DNA of 64,000 nucleotides from Leptospira sp. (GCA_016742255.1 JACVCB010000017.1:4459-68458), one strand, 5' to 3'; counted from the first letter of the stretch, positions 9,331-19,357 are shown. Made by a program: numbers and translations. Notes: generated by a model not told the origin, from the letters alone.

Positions 9331-10368
9331 GTGCGATGGAAGAGTAACATTGGTAACCTCCTATTGATTGTTTTGGTTTTTGTAAGTGTATCCCAAAACC
9401 TTTCTGCTGAAGATTTTAAAACACAACACTACCCTGAAGAAGGTTATCTGCAAGGTTGGAATTTTACCTTTCGAAATGAAAAGTACAATCTCTTTGCAAC
9501 TTTTCTTGTGAGTAATTTTGGTCCTGGTTCCTTAAACAATGGAATCTCATTACTGTTAAAAACCAAAGAACAACCTGTCTTTTATTCCACTCGCGAATTT
9601 GATGCAGAAGACTATGAATTTAAAAAAGGACAGTTTTACCAACGAAGTGGTGAAAACTGGATGGAATATAAAAACGGAGTGTATTCGTTTTATATGAACT
9701 ATGGTGATTGGGAAATCAAACTGGATTACAAACCACGTAGAGGCAATGTTCCCATTTCCAAAGGAAAATTTCCTTTAATGGAAAAAGGAAAATTCGTACA
9801 AGCTGACATCCCTTTTTCCTATTCTACAGTCACGGGAACCATTCGCTACAAAGATGTAACAGAAGAAGTAAAAGGTGTAGGTGGACTCGAACATATCCTT
9901 ACCAATGAAGCAGTTTATCAATTTTCCAAAAAATGGGAACTGGTACGTTCCCAAACGAAAGACAATTATCGAATTTTTACAGGTGGTTTTATTGGAAATT
10001 CTAATTTCCCAGGTGAATTTTTCCGTAGAGTTGCTGTTCTCAATCCATCAGGAAATTTAATCTTAGAAGGAACAGTTGAGAGGGTAGAAGTTTTAGAATG
10101 GGAAAAAGAACCTACTTCCGGTTATACGATCCCAAAATCGGAAATTTTATACTTCCAAAATGAAACTTGTAAATTGAATGTAAAACGAACTCGTCCCATC
10201 GCAACCATGAGTGCCTTGGAAAATATTTCTTCTTTTTTACGATTTTTCATCCAATTGTTTTTTGCAAAACCCTACCAAATCCATTGGTTAGCAGAACTTA
10301 AATTAGAATGCCCTGAATATTCAGGGGAAGCAAAAGGTTACCATTCCAATTATTTGATTAACGAGTGA
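9331..10368 (+). CDS. Secreted AttH/CrtC-like (lipocalin-type) protein
   Basis: About 345 residues from a GTG start (a TTG lies two codons upstream). The N-terminus is a signal peptide (NLLLIVLVFVSVSQNLSA) cleaved before EDFKTQ. The mature protein is beta-rich: GWNFTFRNEKYNLFATFLVSN, later FSYSTVTGTIRYKDVTEEVKG, GVGGLEH and FRRVAVLNPSGNLILEG. The GxGGLEH plus paired beta-barrel halves recall the AttH/carotenoid 1,2-hydratase (CrtC-like) fold. This is a by-eye call with moderate certainty. It is probably periplasmic or surface exposed and its ligand is unknown. It converges on the MBL hydrolase gene with only 16 bp between. Confidence 0.6.
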   Translation: MRWKSNIGNLLLIVLVFVSVSQNLSAEDFKTQHYPEEGYLQGWNFTFRNEKYNLFATFLVSNFGPGSLNNGISLLLKTKEQPVFYSTREFDAEDYEFKKGQFYQRSGENWMEYKNGVYSFYMNYGDWEIKLDYKPRRGNVPISKGKFPLMEKGKFVQADIPFSYSTVTGTIRYKDVTEEVKGVGGLEHILTNEAVYQFSKKWELVRSQTKDNYRIFTGGFIGNSNFPGEFFRRVAVLNPSGNLILEGTVERVEVLEWEKEPTSGYTIPKSEILYFQNETCKLNVKRTRPIATMSALENISSFLRFFIQLFFAKPYQIHWLAELKLECPEYSGEAKGYHSNYLINE

Positions 10369-10384
10369 TTGTCTGTAGCAAGTC

Positions 10385-11332
10385 TTATAAAATAAACTTT
10401 TGGCCTTCATGTGCAATGTGTACTTGCATCCCACCTGGTTTTAATAAACGTGCTTCATCTAAGATGATCCTTGCCACTTCATGGTCAGTATGGTCAGGTT
10501 CATGGTGAGTTAAAACCACAGATCGGATTTCCATCATTTCTGCGAATTCAACAGCCTTGCTGACTGCAGTATGCCCCCAACCTATTTTTTTCTCCGCTTC
10601 AGAAGTGCTATACTGTGCATCGATGATGATAAGATCTGCGCCAGCAATTTGGGGTTTCATCTTTAATAAATGTTCTCTATCTTCTTCACGGTATTCAACA
10701 TCCGTACAAAATAAAAATATTTTATTCCCTTCTCTAATCCTGTAACCTGTACACGAACCTGGATGGCGAAGCCCAAAAGGAATGATTTTTAGACCACCTA
10801 ACATATAGGATTCAAATTCTTTCCATAGATGGAAATGTTTTTTAGAAGCCATCTGTTGGAAGGTGACAGGAAAGTTTTCTGGGTGTTGTTGTCTTTCCAA
10901 ACGTTCTTCTAAATTGGGTATACAAGAATAAAAATGAATGTTAACTGAAGGAGAATAACCTGGTTTGAAAAAAGGCCAACCTTGGATATGATCCCAATGT
11001 GTGTGAGAAACAAGAATATGGAGATCTATCTCTTTTCCACTAAAAGCTTCTTGTGCCAGTTGGTTTCCAAGTACACGTAACCCAGTTCCCATATCCAAAA
11101 TCACTCTTTCTCCACCATCACCTTCGATCAAAACACAGGTTGTATTGCCACCTAAGTCTTGTGAGAGAGGGATTGGTAGATGGTTTAAAAACTCCTCTTC
11201 GGAAAAACCGTTTGGATCTTTTTTCCACTCTTCTTTTGCTAAATGCAGAATCTTTAAGGTTTTTTCTCGTTGTTCCTGTTTTGAAATCGGAGTGGGAAGA
11301 CTACCTCTCACACCAAAAAGAGTTATTTTCAT
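10385..11332 (-). CDS. MBL-fold metal-dependent hydrolase
   Basis: 315 residues. It contains the metallo-beta-lactamase signature SHTHWDHIQGWPFF (His-x-His-x-Asp-His), preceded by VILDMGTGLRVLG, and later metal ligands in FRLRHPG-like and LTHHEPDHTD segments. The start MKITLFGVRGSLPTP is the one seen in a widespread group of MBL proteins (phosphodiesterase/PhnP-like), in some of which it is fused to or paired with regulators. A cytoplasmic hydrolase or phosphodiesterase is likely; the substrate is not known. The ATG at 11332 is 48 bp from the divergent trmB start. Confidence 0.85.
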   Translation of the reverse strand: MKITLFGVRGSLPTPISKQEQREKTLKILHLAKEEWKKDPNGFSEEEFLNHLPIPLSQDLGGNTTCVLIEGDGGERVILDMGTGLRVLGNQLAQEAFSGKEIDLHILVSHTHWDHIQGWPFFKPGYSPSVNIHFYSCIPNLEERLERQQHPENFPVTFQQMASKKHFHLWKEFESYMLGGLKIIPFGLRHPGSCTGYRIREGNKIFLFCTDVEYREEDREHLLKMKPQIAGADLIIIDAQYSTSEAEKKIGWGHTAVSKAVEFAEMMEIRSVVLTHHEPDHTDHEVARIILDEARLLKPGGMQVHIAHEGQKFIL

Positions 11333-11380
11333 CTAGTTCCTTTTAAAAATCCTGACATTAAATCATCGGAAGAAAAGCAA

Positions 11381-12040
11381 TTGTTAGTTAATCCAGAAAT
11401 CCAAGAAAAACTTTGGAAGTTTACCATTAGATCTTCCTACAAGTCTGACTATCTCCTGCAACCTAACGAACGCGGGAAAAAAATCGACCTAAAAAATTCT
11501 TTCCCTGCTCACACCAAAAACTTTGTTTTGGAGTTAGGTTCTGGTTGGGGTGAAGTTGCCATTGAATTGGCAAAAAATGACCAACAAACAGGTTACCTAC
11601 TCATGGAAAAAAAGGTAAACCGCATCATCCACACCGAAAAACAAAGAAAAACGTTAGGTTTGGAAAATATTCGTTATATGACCGTTAACTTCCAATGGTT
11701 TTTCGATGAACTCCTTGAGAAAGAAATTTTTGACAAAATCATCATCAATTTTCCCGATCCCTGGCCCAAAAAAAAGCATCATAAAAACAGACTGATGCAA
11801 CCTCATATGATACAACAAATATACAGTTTGTTAAAACCAGGTGGTGAACTTTTATTTGCTACTGACTATGGTCCTTATGCGAGAAAAACCATCTCCCTAT
11901 TTCGGAAATTTCCTGAGTTTTTATGGAAGAATAAAGAATACGAATTTGAGAGGCCTGGATTTCCCATTTCATTTTTTGAGGCGGAAAAACGAGGTGAAGG
12001 GAAGCGGATTTATTACTTAAAACGAACCAAACCTTTATGA
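11381..12040 (+). CDS. trmB: tRNA (guanine-N7-)-methyltransferase
   Basis: 219 residues from a TTG start with a GGAAG sequence about 10 nt upstream. It methylates N7 of G46 in tRNA using SAM. Visible family features are the SAM loop VLELGSGWGEVAIELA, the motif IINFPDPWPKKKHHKNR that marks TrmB, and the C-terminal TDYGPYARKTISLF segment. The length is normal for the family. It is a single gene converging with the large TPR operon; the 77 bp between their stops show no good hairpin. Confidence 0.93.
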   Translation: MLVNPEIQEKLWKFTIRSSYKSDYLLQPNERGKKIDLKNSFPAHTKNFVLELGSGWGEVAIELAKNDQQTGYLLMEKKVNRIIHTEKQRKTLGLENIRYMTVNFQWFFDELLEKEIFDKIIINFPDPWPKKKHHKNRLMQPHMIQQIYSLLKPGGELLFATDYGPYARKTISLFRKFPEFLWKNKEYEFERPGFPISFFEAEKRGEGKRIYYLKRTKPL

Positions 12041-12117
12041 TTCGTTATATCGTTTTTCATCCGCACCTACCGGTTTAGATTTCAGTAAAATGAAGTTTGA
12101 TGGAAAACCCAAACACT

Positions 12118-15100
12118 CTAATCTACGGTCACCGTGCTGATTCGCAAACCGTCACGATCACCTTTCCAAGGGACTGGTGTTTTTTCCTTTCCTTTGATGA
12201 TCACTAATTCCTTAGATCTTCCTTCGACTACCAAACCATCCATAGGGTAATAAAAATCACCTTCGATTTGGTATGAATCTTTCCATTTTGAGCCACCTTT
12301 CCAAAGATAGGTGGTGTTCTCTGTATTTACAAGGAGTGAGTCGGGATTTTTTAAAACAGATCTTACCGATTCAGTTTTGCCGATGGCATATAATTTTGCT
12401 TTTTCAGTGCCTTCGTAGATTTGGCCACCAAGTTGAACCAAACAAGATTCTTCAAGACAACCTAAGAAATTTGCAGACTCTTTTGTATCTTTTTTGGCGA
12501 TAGGAAGTGATATTTTAGATTCCTTTTCATTTGGCACAGATGGACTAAAAACTTGTACTAAAAAGTCTTTTTTAGTATCACGAATCACAAATAGTTTTCC
12601 TTCCCCATTAAGAGAGAATCCAACAAAATCATTTCCATTCCATTCTTCTTGGATTTCTAAATTTGGATTGGTACGAACCAGTTTTCGATTGGGAGATTTA
12701 TCTTTTTCCAATAAGAGAAAAAATCCATTATTGTCAGCTGACCCTTGTTTTACTTTCCAACCAGCTAATACCTGTTTTTTGAAAGACATCTTTCCTGATT
12801 CAGGATAAATTTTGGTTGCAGTATCATTGGAAATTCCTACGAGTTCTTTACCCGCCACAAGTAACTGGAATGGAGTAGAAGTGTATTGTTTCCAAACAAG
12901 TTCCTTGGTGATGCGGTCATAACCTACTATCGCAGTTCCATAGTTTACGATGATACGATTTGGGTACACAATCGGAGTAGAAACTGGTGTTCCCGATAAA
13001 TTGAGATCTGTTACATGGAGTGGTTCATCATCTAAAGCATCAGAAGGAAGTAACCTTGCGTATTTTGTTTCACCATATTCACGTAAGATTTTTTCTTTTA
13101 CTGCATTTCGTTTGGACTTGGTTTTCTCGGATGGAGATTGTTTTTGTTTTGCATCCAAGATACGGAATTGGGCAAACATTGCTTCTGCAGATGGTTCTTC
13201 TTTTAAAACACGATCAATGGTTTTTTCAGCTTCATCCAATTTATTTTCTTTGAAGTAAATGTACGCCAATTGGATTTCACCATCCATAAAATCAGGATCT
13301 GATTTACGAATGGATTCAAGAATTGATTTTGCTTCGTTTGTAAGATCTTCATTGAAATAAGCAATTGCTAAGTTATAAGAAGAAAGTCCAAATTCGGAAT
13401 CTTTTGCTCTAGCCTTTTCAAATTCACGTTTGGCTGCATCCATTTGGTTCAATTTATAATACGCAAGACCTTTTGCGACATTACTTGGAGCAAAGTTTGG
13501 ATTCACTAGGATAGCTTTGTCAAATTCACCAATCGCTGCTTCATAATTTTTACGCTTCATGGTAACAAGACCTAACATGTAATAGGCGTAATATGAATCT
13601 GGCTTTTCTCTTAAAATGTCATAGAAACCATCTTCGGCACGTTTGAGTTCTCCCTTTTTATAGTAGAAGGAATAAATCCCTTCTTTGAAAGAGATGGCAT
13701 TTTCTTTATTGGATTTTACAGCATTTTCTAAAATGGAGAGGCCTTTTTCCTCTTCTCCTTTTTCAATATAACACTCTGCAATTTTGACAAGGAGAGAAGC
13801 TTTTGGCACTCGGTCATATGCTTTTTGGTAAGGTGTCACAGCTTCAATGAATTTTTTACGATTAAAAAGTGTATTACCTTCTTTGACTAATGGTAATATC
13901 TCCGCAAAACGAGAGTTCTCCGAAACAGTTTTTTCAGTTTCAATGAGTTCAGGAATGTCCTTTGTGTATTTTTTGGATTTTTGAATGAACTCGTTTGCTT
14001 TTGTATAATTCTCTTTTGTATTTTCCTCTACAGCTCGTTTGTAGTACAAACTTCCCAATCGATAATCTACTGCTTCATTTCCTGGGAACTTTTTCTTAAT
14101 TCCCATATAAATGGACTCAGCTTCATCCCACTTACTTGCATCCTCTGCAATCCTTCCCAGTGTGATGGCACTAAATGGATCTGTAGCGGAAAGAGTTTCC
14201 AATTTTTTAATGTATTCTTTTTCTTTTTTGGACTCACCCGTTTTTGCATACACACGAGCTAGGCCTTGTAACGCTCCTGGATTGGCATTGTCCAAACGGT
14301 AAGCTTCTAAGTAAGAACCTTCTGCTTTTTTGTATTCACTGAACGCAAAGTATCCACGGCCAAAGGCATTTTGAACGGCTGGGTTTTCAGGATTTACACC
14401 CATTGCTTTGCCATATTCATCAAACGCTTGTTTACGTTTTCCTTGGCGTAAAAAAGCATCACCACTTGCTATGAATTTTTGTGATTCTGCTAAGACTTTC
14501 GCTTTTCTGATGTCTTCTTTTTTTGCTTTTGGATGTGTTTCAGCTTTTTTTAAAACATCTAATGCTTCATCAAAACGACCTGAATCAATTAAAACATATG
14601 CCAAATTCATTTTAGGTTCGATAAAATTTGGATCCCAAGCGGATGCATCTTGGAAACTAAGTGTTGCTTTTTTTACTTCACCCCATTTCCACTCACATAT
14701 CCCTTGTTTGTTGCGAATCTCAGCGTTTTTAGGAACTTTTTGTAAGGCTTGTTTGGAAGTTTTTAAACAATCTGAATAATTGTGTGTTTGAATGAGAACG
14801 TTACACAGACCAACGTACGCATTTGCATTTGTATCAGAGAGGGAGATAGATTTTTTAAAACTCTCTTCACTCTCTTTCAATTTTCCATTTAATAATTGTG
14901 CGTTCCCTAAAAAGGACCATACCGAAGCATTTTGAGGCTGTAATTCCGAAGCTTTTTTGAATTCGTTAGTTGCTTCTGCATAATTTTTTTTGTTTAAAAA
15001 ATCATTTCCTCTTTGGATGAGAGAAGCAATTTTAGTGGAAAGTTTTGCGTCTTTTGCAGACTTAAGTTCTGGATTTAATTTTTCAGCTTTTGCAAAATAA

Positions 15101-15711
15101 CTCTCAGCTTCATCATATCGTTTTAGTTCTAAACAAACATCACCTAATTGATTGAGTAATTCAATCGGATATGGGAAATCTTTTTTATCTTCTAATGACT
15201 TCAAAGTGACCAAACTTTCTTGGTAACGACCTAAGTTTTTTAATAAAAGTCCGGTTTTGTATGTGTAAATGGATTCTTCTGGTCTTAGTTTATTGAGAGT
15301 TTGATACGTATTGAGTGCAGCTTCATTCTCACCTAAAGTAGATTGAACTGTTCCCAGTCCGATAAGGATTTTCTCATTTTGAGGGTCTAAATTATTCCCT
15401 TTTTCATACGCAGATTTGGCATTTTCATATTCACCTAACTGGTAATAGGATGCACCAAGTAACGCATACCCTTCAACAAGTTCAAATGTTTGGATCGAAG
15501 ATTTTGCTTTTTCTAAGGCAACATCAATGTTTCCTTTTTGGAATTCATTACTTCCATCAGCGATAAGAGTTCTAGCTTCTTCGATTTTTTGTCGATCTGA
15601 AGCATTTGATTTTTCTACAACAGAATCTTTTACAGTGACAGACTGAAAATCACGAGACCTACAACCAATAAATGTGACGAGTAAAACGGATACAACAATC
15701 AATTGTTTCAT
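12118..15711 (-). CDS. Large TPR-repeat lipoprotein with C-terminal propeller-like domain
   Basis: 1197 residues. A lipoprotein signal (LLVTFIGC, lipid-attachable Cys17) is followed by a short charged linker. Then come many tandem tetratricopeptide repeats to about residue 900, with repeated patterns such as A.AY.LG.YE.A...Y.KG..L.P.N. The final 280 residues switch to beta-rich segments (VYPNRIIVNYGTAIVGYDR, LVWKQYTSTPFQLLVAGKEL) typical of PQQ/WD-like propeller blades. The ATG overlaps the stop of the PEGA gene by 4 bp (ATGA), so the two are translationally coupled. It is probably a periplasm-facing scaffold working with the FecR and PEGA lipoproteins. The function is not known. Confidence 0.85.
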   Translation of the reverse strand: MKQLIVVSVLLVTFIGCRSRDFQSVTVKDSVVEKSNASDRQKIEEARTLIADGSNEFQKGNIDVALEKAKSSIQTFELVEGYALLGASYYQLGEYENAKSAYEKGNNLDPQNEKILIGLGTVQSTLGENEAALNTYQTLNKLRPEESIYTYKTGLLLKNLGRYQESLVTLKSLEDKKDFPYPIELLNQLGDVCLELKRYDEAESYFAKAEKLNPELKSAKDAKLSTKIASLIQRGNDFLNKKNYAEATNEFKKASELQPQNASVWSFLGNAQLLNGKLKESEESFKKSISLSDTNANAYVGLCNVLIQTHNYSDCLKTSKQALQKVPKNAEIRNKQGICEWKWGEVKKATLSFQDASAWDPNFIEPKMNLAYVLIDSGRFDEALDVLKKAETHPKAKKEDIRKAKVLAESQKFIASGDAFLRQGKRKQAFDEYGKAMGVNPENPAVQNAFGRGYFAFSEYKKAEGSYLEAYRLDNANPGALQGLARVYAKTGESKKEKEYIKKLETLSATDPFSAITLGRIAEDASKWDEAESIYMGIKKKFPGNEAVDYRLGSLYYKRAVEENTKENYTKANEFIQKSKKYTKDIPELIETEKTVSENSRFAEILPLVKEGNTLFNRKKFIEAVTPYQKAYDRVPKASLLVKIAECYIEKGEEEKGLSILENAVKSNKENAISFKEGIYSFYYKKGELKRAEDGFYDILREKPDSYYAYYMLGLVTMKRKNYEAAIGEFDKAILVNPNFAPSNVAKGLAYYKLNQMDAAKREFEKARAKDSEFGLSSYNLAIAYFNEDLTNEAKSILESIRKSDPDFMDGEIQLAYIYFKENKLDEAEKTIDRVLKEEPSAEAMFAQFRILDAKQKQSPSEKTKSKRNAVKEKILREYGETKYARLLPSDALDDEPLHVTDLNLSGTPVSTPIVYPNRIIVNYGTAIVGYDRITKELVWKQYTSTPFQLLVAGKELVGISNDTATKIYPESGKMSFKKQVLAGWKVKQGSADNNGFFLLLEKDKSPNRKLVRTNPNLEIQEEWNGNDFVGFSLNGEGKLFVIRDTKKDFLVQVFSPSVPNEKESKISLPIAKKDTKESANFLGCLEESCLVQLGGQIYEGTEKAKLYAIGKTESVRSVLKNPDSLLVNTENTTYLWKGGSKWKDSYQIEGDFYYPMDGLVVEGRSKELVIIKGKEKTPVPWKGDRDGLRISTVTVD

Positions 15712-17321
15712 TTTTGGAACCTTTGTTCAAACTTAACCATGTCTGGGTACTGGATTTTTAATCCTCTGAGTGGGACTCCCACCAAAGGGGCATTATGTGG
15801 AGTGAGAACACCTATATTCCAAAATGTTTCAAAATTCCAAGGAAATTCCTCAACCATTTTGTTACCCAAATACAAACGTATCATTTTTTTCTCAATATCA
15901 GTTGTGAACTTTATGCTACGGCCTTTGAGTTCATCTTCCTTATTCCATCGATATGAGGAACGAACTGGTGCTTCTGATTCAGATTGTGAGAACTTCACGA
16001 TATGAAAATCAGTTTGGTCTACATACACTAAAATCGAGTTTTGAGAATGGTCATGGATTGAAAGCCCAAGCGCACCATTGTATTCTTTTTTTAAATCTAG
16101 TATGAGTTCAACTTCAAGGTAATCAGGAATGAGGTCTTCAGAAAAAACTCCATACCAACCCTTCGGTAATTCTTTGTTTTTTGCAAATGTCAATTTGCCT
16201 GGAAATGTTGCAGAGAAGTTAGGTGAAGGTGTTGACAGGTTCCAAAATTCTTCAGATTCCCAACCCACTCCATCTTCCAAAGAAATTGGTAAAGCAATTG
16301 ATGTAATTTGTTTTGGTCGAATTTTGATTCCTGCCTTTGCATATTCAAAATGGGAATCTGTTGTGGTACGAATGAATTGGACCGGATAACTTCCGTAAGG
16401 AACTCCTGATTCAGCATATTGTGTTTTACCTTTTTTTTGTCCATCAATGACAACATCAAGCCCAGGAGGGAAACTAGAAACAACGACAGTTCCTTGGGAA
16501 ATATCATCATTCCATTCTTGGAATACTCTTGTTGTTTTCCCTGCACGAACTAAGATGTTTCGTTTTACTTGGTCTTTACCAGGTTTTGCAAATGAAAGTG
16601 TATGTTTTCCATTGATCAGTGTGTAATTGAGTAAAGGTGCTTTTCCCACTTCGACCCCATCCAGATAAATGGTTGTGCCGGGAGATGTAGAAAAAACAGA
16701 AACTTTCCCTTGTAAGGAAGATGTAAAATAATTTCGTAATTCATCAACAGAAGGAGAAGAAACCTCTAGAAAATAAGCAGGAACAAACTCTGTTAAAGGG
16801 AGGAGGTGTTTTTTTCCATGAAAGACATCGAAGGACTTTGTTGATTTGGTTTTTGGTTCTTTTTCTTCTTGGTAAACAAAAACCGCCTTACCAAAGTTTT
16901 GTGAAAGAACAGGGTCTTTGTATTGGACGTCCACTGTCATTCGATCCGCAGATTTGGAAAGACTGAGTTCCAAAATGATATCAATATCATTCAACTCAAA
17001 AAACTTGGGATCTTGTTTGATCGGGGCTTTTTGGTATGTACCCAATTTGGAATGAGGGAAGAGGATTTTTTCTTCTATGAGGGCTAAGTCAGATGGAGAA
17101 AACCCCTCTGGAATTTGTTTCCAGAGGAGAGTGAAACTTGGGGTTGATTTATTTACCAGTCGTTCTCTGTAATCTCTACCCGAAGGAAGGGGTTCAGACT
17201 CTCCAAGATCTGGAGTGACAAACTTAGGTTTTGTAAAACTTCGATTGAGTGTTTCGATCTTTGTGACCGAAGAACAATAACCGACTAAAAAACAAAGGAC
17301 CGGTAAATAAACATATCTCAT
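15708..17321 (-). CDS. PEGA-domain lipoprotein with C-terminal jelly-roll-like domain
   Basis: 537 residues. The signal peptide ends in a lipobox-like FLVGYC. The middle carries two PEGA units: FSTSPGTTIYLDGVEVGKAP and SSFPPGLDVVIDGQKKGK, each a short beta module of surface proteins. After about residue 350 a beta-sandwich-like region (YNGALGLSIHDHSQNSILVY, IRLYLGNKMVEEFPW) resembles LamG/DUF1080-type domains. It is the second gene of the FecR-PEGA-TPR operon, overlapping both neighbours by 4 bp. It probably binds envelope material such as peptidoglycan or polysaccharide; this is inference from domain types only. Confidence 0.82.
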   Translation of the reverse strand: MRYVYLPVLCFLVGYCSSVTKIETLNRSFTKPKFVTPDLGESEPLPSGRDYRERLVNKSTPSFTLLWKQIPEGFSPSDLALIEEKILFPHSKLGTYQKAPIKQDPKFFELNDIDIILELSLSKSADRMTVDVQYKDPVLSQNFGKAVFVYQEEKEPKTKSTKSFDVFHGKKHLLPLTEFVPAYFLEVSSPSVDELRNYFTSSLQGKVSVFSTSPGTTIYLDGVEVGKAPLLNYTLINGKHTLSFAKPGKDQVKRNILVRAGKTTRVFQEWNDDISQGTVVVSSFPPGLDVVIDGQKKGKTQYAESGVPYGSYPVQFIRTTTDSHFEYAKAGIKIRPKQITSIALPISLEDGVGWESEEFWNLSTPSPNFSATFPGKLTFAKNKELPKGWYGVFSEDLIPDYLEVELILDLKKEYNGALGLSIHDHSQNSILVYVDQTDFHIVKFSQSESEAPVRSSYRWNKEDELKGRSIKFTTDIEKKMIRLYLGNKMVEEFPWNFETFWNIGVLTPHNAPLVGVPLRGLKIQYPDMVKFEQRFQK

Positions 17322-18289
17322 TTCGTCTTATCAAAACTCTCTTTTGGAGCTAATTTTAGTGAATCTTTTTGCACATCTTTTTTGATGTATTTAGAATCTT
17401 CAATTGATTTTGCAGTAGTGATCACTTCATCTGACTTTGATTTGGTGATTTCACGAGTTTTTGCTGCTTTTTCTAATTCTTCGACAGAAGAACCTAGGTT
17501 CATCTTTTGAAGTTCTTCATTGTTTGATTTGAGTTCATTTGCAAGAGACTCAAACTGTAACATTTTTGTGTTTTCAAACACTAACATTTCTTTCATTTCA
17601 CCTAAGGATTGTTTGTCCATTGGTTTGATCATTTTATCAGAAAGTTTTGTGTCAGAAGCCACTTCAGCTGACTTTTGTTTGTCGACTACGATTTCATTAT
17701 CAGAGTTTGATTTACGGATCGCAACCGCACCATCAAGAACCGTATACTTTACAACACAATTTGAGGATCCACATCCTACGTTTCCACCTTTAGCAGAAGG
17801 ATTTTCTACATTAGTAAGGAAGATCGTTCCACGAACACCCGCGATTGACGTTGGAGTCACAACACTGAAAGATTCTGTTTTTCTTTCTTTACGAAGAACA
17901 GTTACTAGTTTTCCGTATTGCATGTTCACTTCTGTTTCACGCGTTCCATCGTTTGCAGCAAATGCTTGGCTTACACTGAGTGAAGTATTTTTGTTTAGTT
18001 TGAGAACACCGTCTTCACCTACCAAAAGTTCAACAGATCCATTTTCACCTGTAACAATTGTGTCTTGTGAAGTTAATGTATCACCTAAGCTTGGTTTGAT
18101 TTGCCCATTTTCTCTTAATACGACTACATCACCTTTTACAAAGGCAATGATCACATTACTAGCTGGTTGGTTTTTATCTGTAACGTTTGTTACAGTCTCT
18201 TTTGAGTCTTTTTGGCAAGCTACGGCAAACATGGCAAAAATCGCCACAAATCCCAAAACCGACAATTTTTGTATGATTGTACGTTTCAT
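17318..18289 (-). CDS. FecR-domain lipoprotein
   Basis: 323 residues from the ATG at 18289, chosen because GGAGGAAGG lies just upstream and a lipoprotein signal (MKRTIIQKLSVLGFVAIF, then FAVAC) starts there; the frame itself extends further up without support. Residues 50-190 form a FecR domain: GDVVVLRENGQIKPSLGDTL, then TGENGSVELLVGEDGVLKL, and later VVTPTSIAGVRGTIF, the usual 'vrGT.F' end. The C-terminus is Lys/Glu-rich and helical, with repeated coiled-coil-like stretches. FecR domains in anti-sigma proteins sense transport signals, but here the domain is free and lipid-anchored. It is the first gene of the three-gene operon and its stop overlaps the PEGA start. Confidence 0.87.
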   Translation of the reverse strand: MKRTIIQKLSVLGFVAIFAMFAVACQKDSKETVTNVTDKNQPASNVIIAFVKGDVVVLRENGQIKPSLGDTLTSQDTIVTGENGSVELLVGEDGVLKLNKNTSLSVSQAFAANDGTRETEVNMQYGKLVTVLRKERKTESFSVVTPTSIAGVRGTIFLTNVENPSAKGGNVGCGSSNCVVKYTVLDGAVAIRKSNSDNEIVVDKQKSAEVASDTKLSDKMIKPMDKQSLGEMKEMLVFENTKMLQFESLANELKSNNEELQKMNLGSSVEELEKAAKTREITKSKSDEVITTAKSIEDSKYIKKDVQKDSLKLAPKESFDKTK

Positions 18290-18354
18290 ATTCCTTCCTC
18301 CGGAAATAACATTCTTAAAATAGATAACAACTGAAGCCTTGGCAACTCTTTTCC

Positions 18355-19308
18355 CTAATATCTTTTTGTGACAGCTTTTGACCAATGGTCCCTGCGGGTC
18401 ACACGGTAGGGGTTCTCCAAACTTTCGATCATGGATTCGAGGCTCTTTTTTCGGGTTTCGTCCATGGTTTCATTCATGTATTTACGCATTGGACACTCAG
18501 AACCCAGTTCACAGCAATAAATTTCCTGACAACTTTCCTTTACTTTGCGTAATTCAGGAAAACTTTCCCAAAGTTCGATTGGAGTGAGGTGCAAAATCCC
18601 CCATTCTTTGACGCCTGGGGAGTCGATGAGGACGGTATTTCCTTCCAAAAATAGAGCAAAGGAATTGGTGGTGGTGTGTTTTCCTTTTTTTGTAGAACCA
18701 CTTACCAAATTGGTTCGTTGAACGGTTTTTTGGTGGAGGTGGTTCATGAGAGTGGATTTGCCCACACCTGAGTTTCCACAGAGGAACGTACGTTTGCCTT
18801 TAATTTTTTCCCATAGAGGTAGGATCGATTCTTCAGAAAGAAGGGATACACTCATGACATCATAACCTAACTCTCTATAGTAGGTTTCTCTATCTGTAAT
18901 CTCTTCTTCAGAAACAAGATCCTTTTTTGTAAAAATGATCAGAGGTGGAATTTCTGTATGATAGGAAGCAGCGAGTAGTCTGTCTATAAACCCTGGTTTT
19001 GTCTCTGGGTCTTTACAAGAAGCAAGGATTGCCACTTGGTCTAAATTTGCACATAACACATGACTGTCGCCTTTATCACTTTTGCGAGTGAGGTAGTTTT
19101 TACGTTCCAATCGTTCTGAGATGACCCACTCTTCCCCCGACGATTTTTCGGCTAGAATCATGTCACCGACCACGAAGGGATGGCGTTCGTTTGAATTTTT
19201 AAGGCGGAGTTTCCCTTTGAGTACAGCTAGGGCATAGGAAGTGGCCTCTGAATAAATTTCATAATAGGCACCAAAGATACGTGCGATTGTAAATAGTTCT
19301 TTACCCAA
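18355..19308 (-). CDS. rsgA: Ribosome small-subunit-dependent GTPase A
   Basis: 317 residues from a TTG start. RsgA is a circularly permuted GTPase that checks 30S subunit maturation. The OB-fold N-terminus (IARIFGAYYEIYSE) is followed by G4-like TKKDLV before G1 CGNSGVGKSTLMN, then GSTKKGKHTT and the G3 motif DSPGVKEWG, the permuted order expected. The C-terminal zinc knuckle reads CQEIYCCELGSEC. Cys260, Cys265 and Cys272 are in place, but the usual His is Glu267 and the last Cys is one residue closer, with an extra Cys266. It lies 65 bp upstream of the FecR operon on the same strand and is divergent from the histidine kinase. Confidence 0.92.
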   Translation of the reverse strand: MGKELFTIARIFGAYYEIYSEATSYALAVLKGKLRLKNSNERHPFVVGDMILAEKSSGEEWVISERLERKNYLTRKSDKGDSHVLCANLDQVAILASCKDPETKPGFIDRLLAASYHTEIPPLIIFTKKDLVSEEEITDRETYYRELGYDVMSVSLLSEESILPLWEKIKGKRTFLCGNSGVGKSTLMNHLHQKTVQRTNLVSGSTKKGKHTTTNSFALFLEGNTVLIDSPGVKEWGILHLTPIELWESFPELRKVKESCQEIYCCELGSECPMRKYMNETMDETRKKSLESMIESLENPYRVTRRDHWSKAVTKRY

Positions 19309-19357
19309 GTGGATTCAACACCAAAATATTCTAGTTCGTACATTGTATACAATCGAC

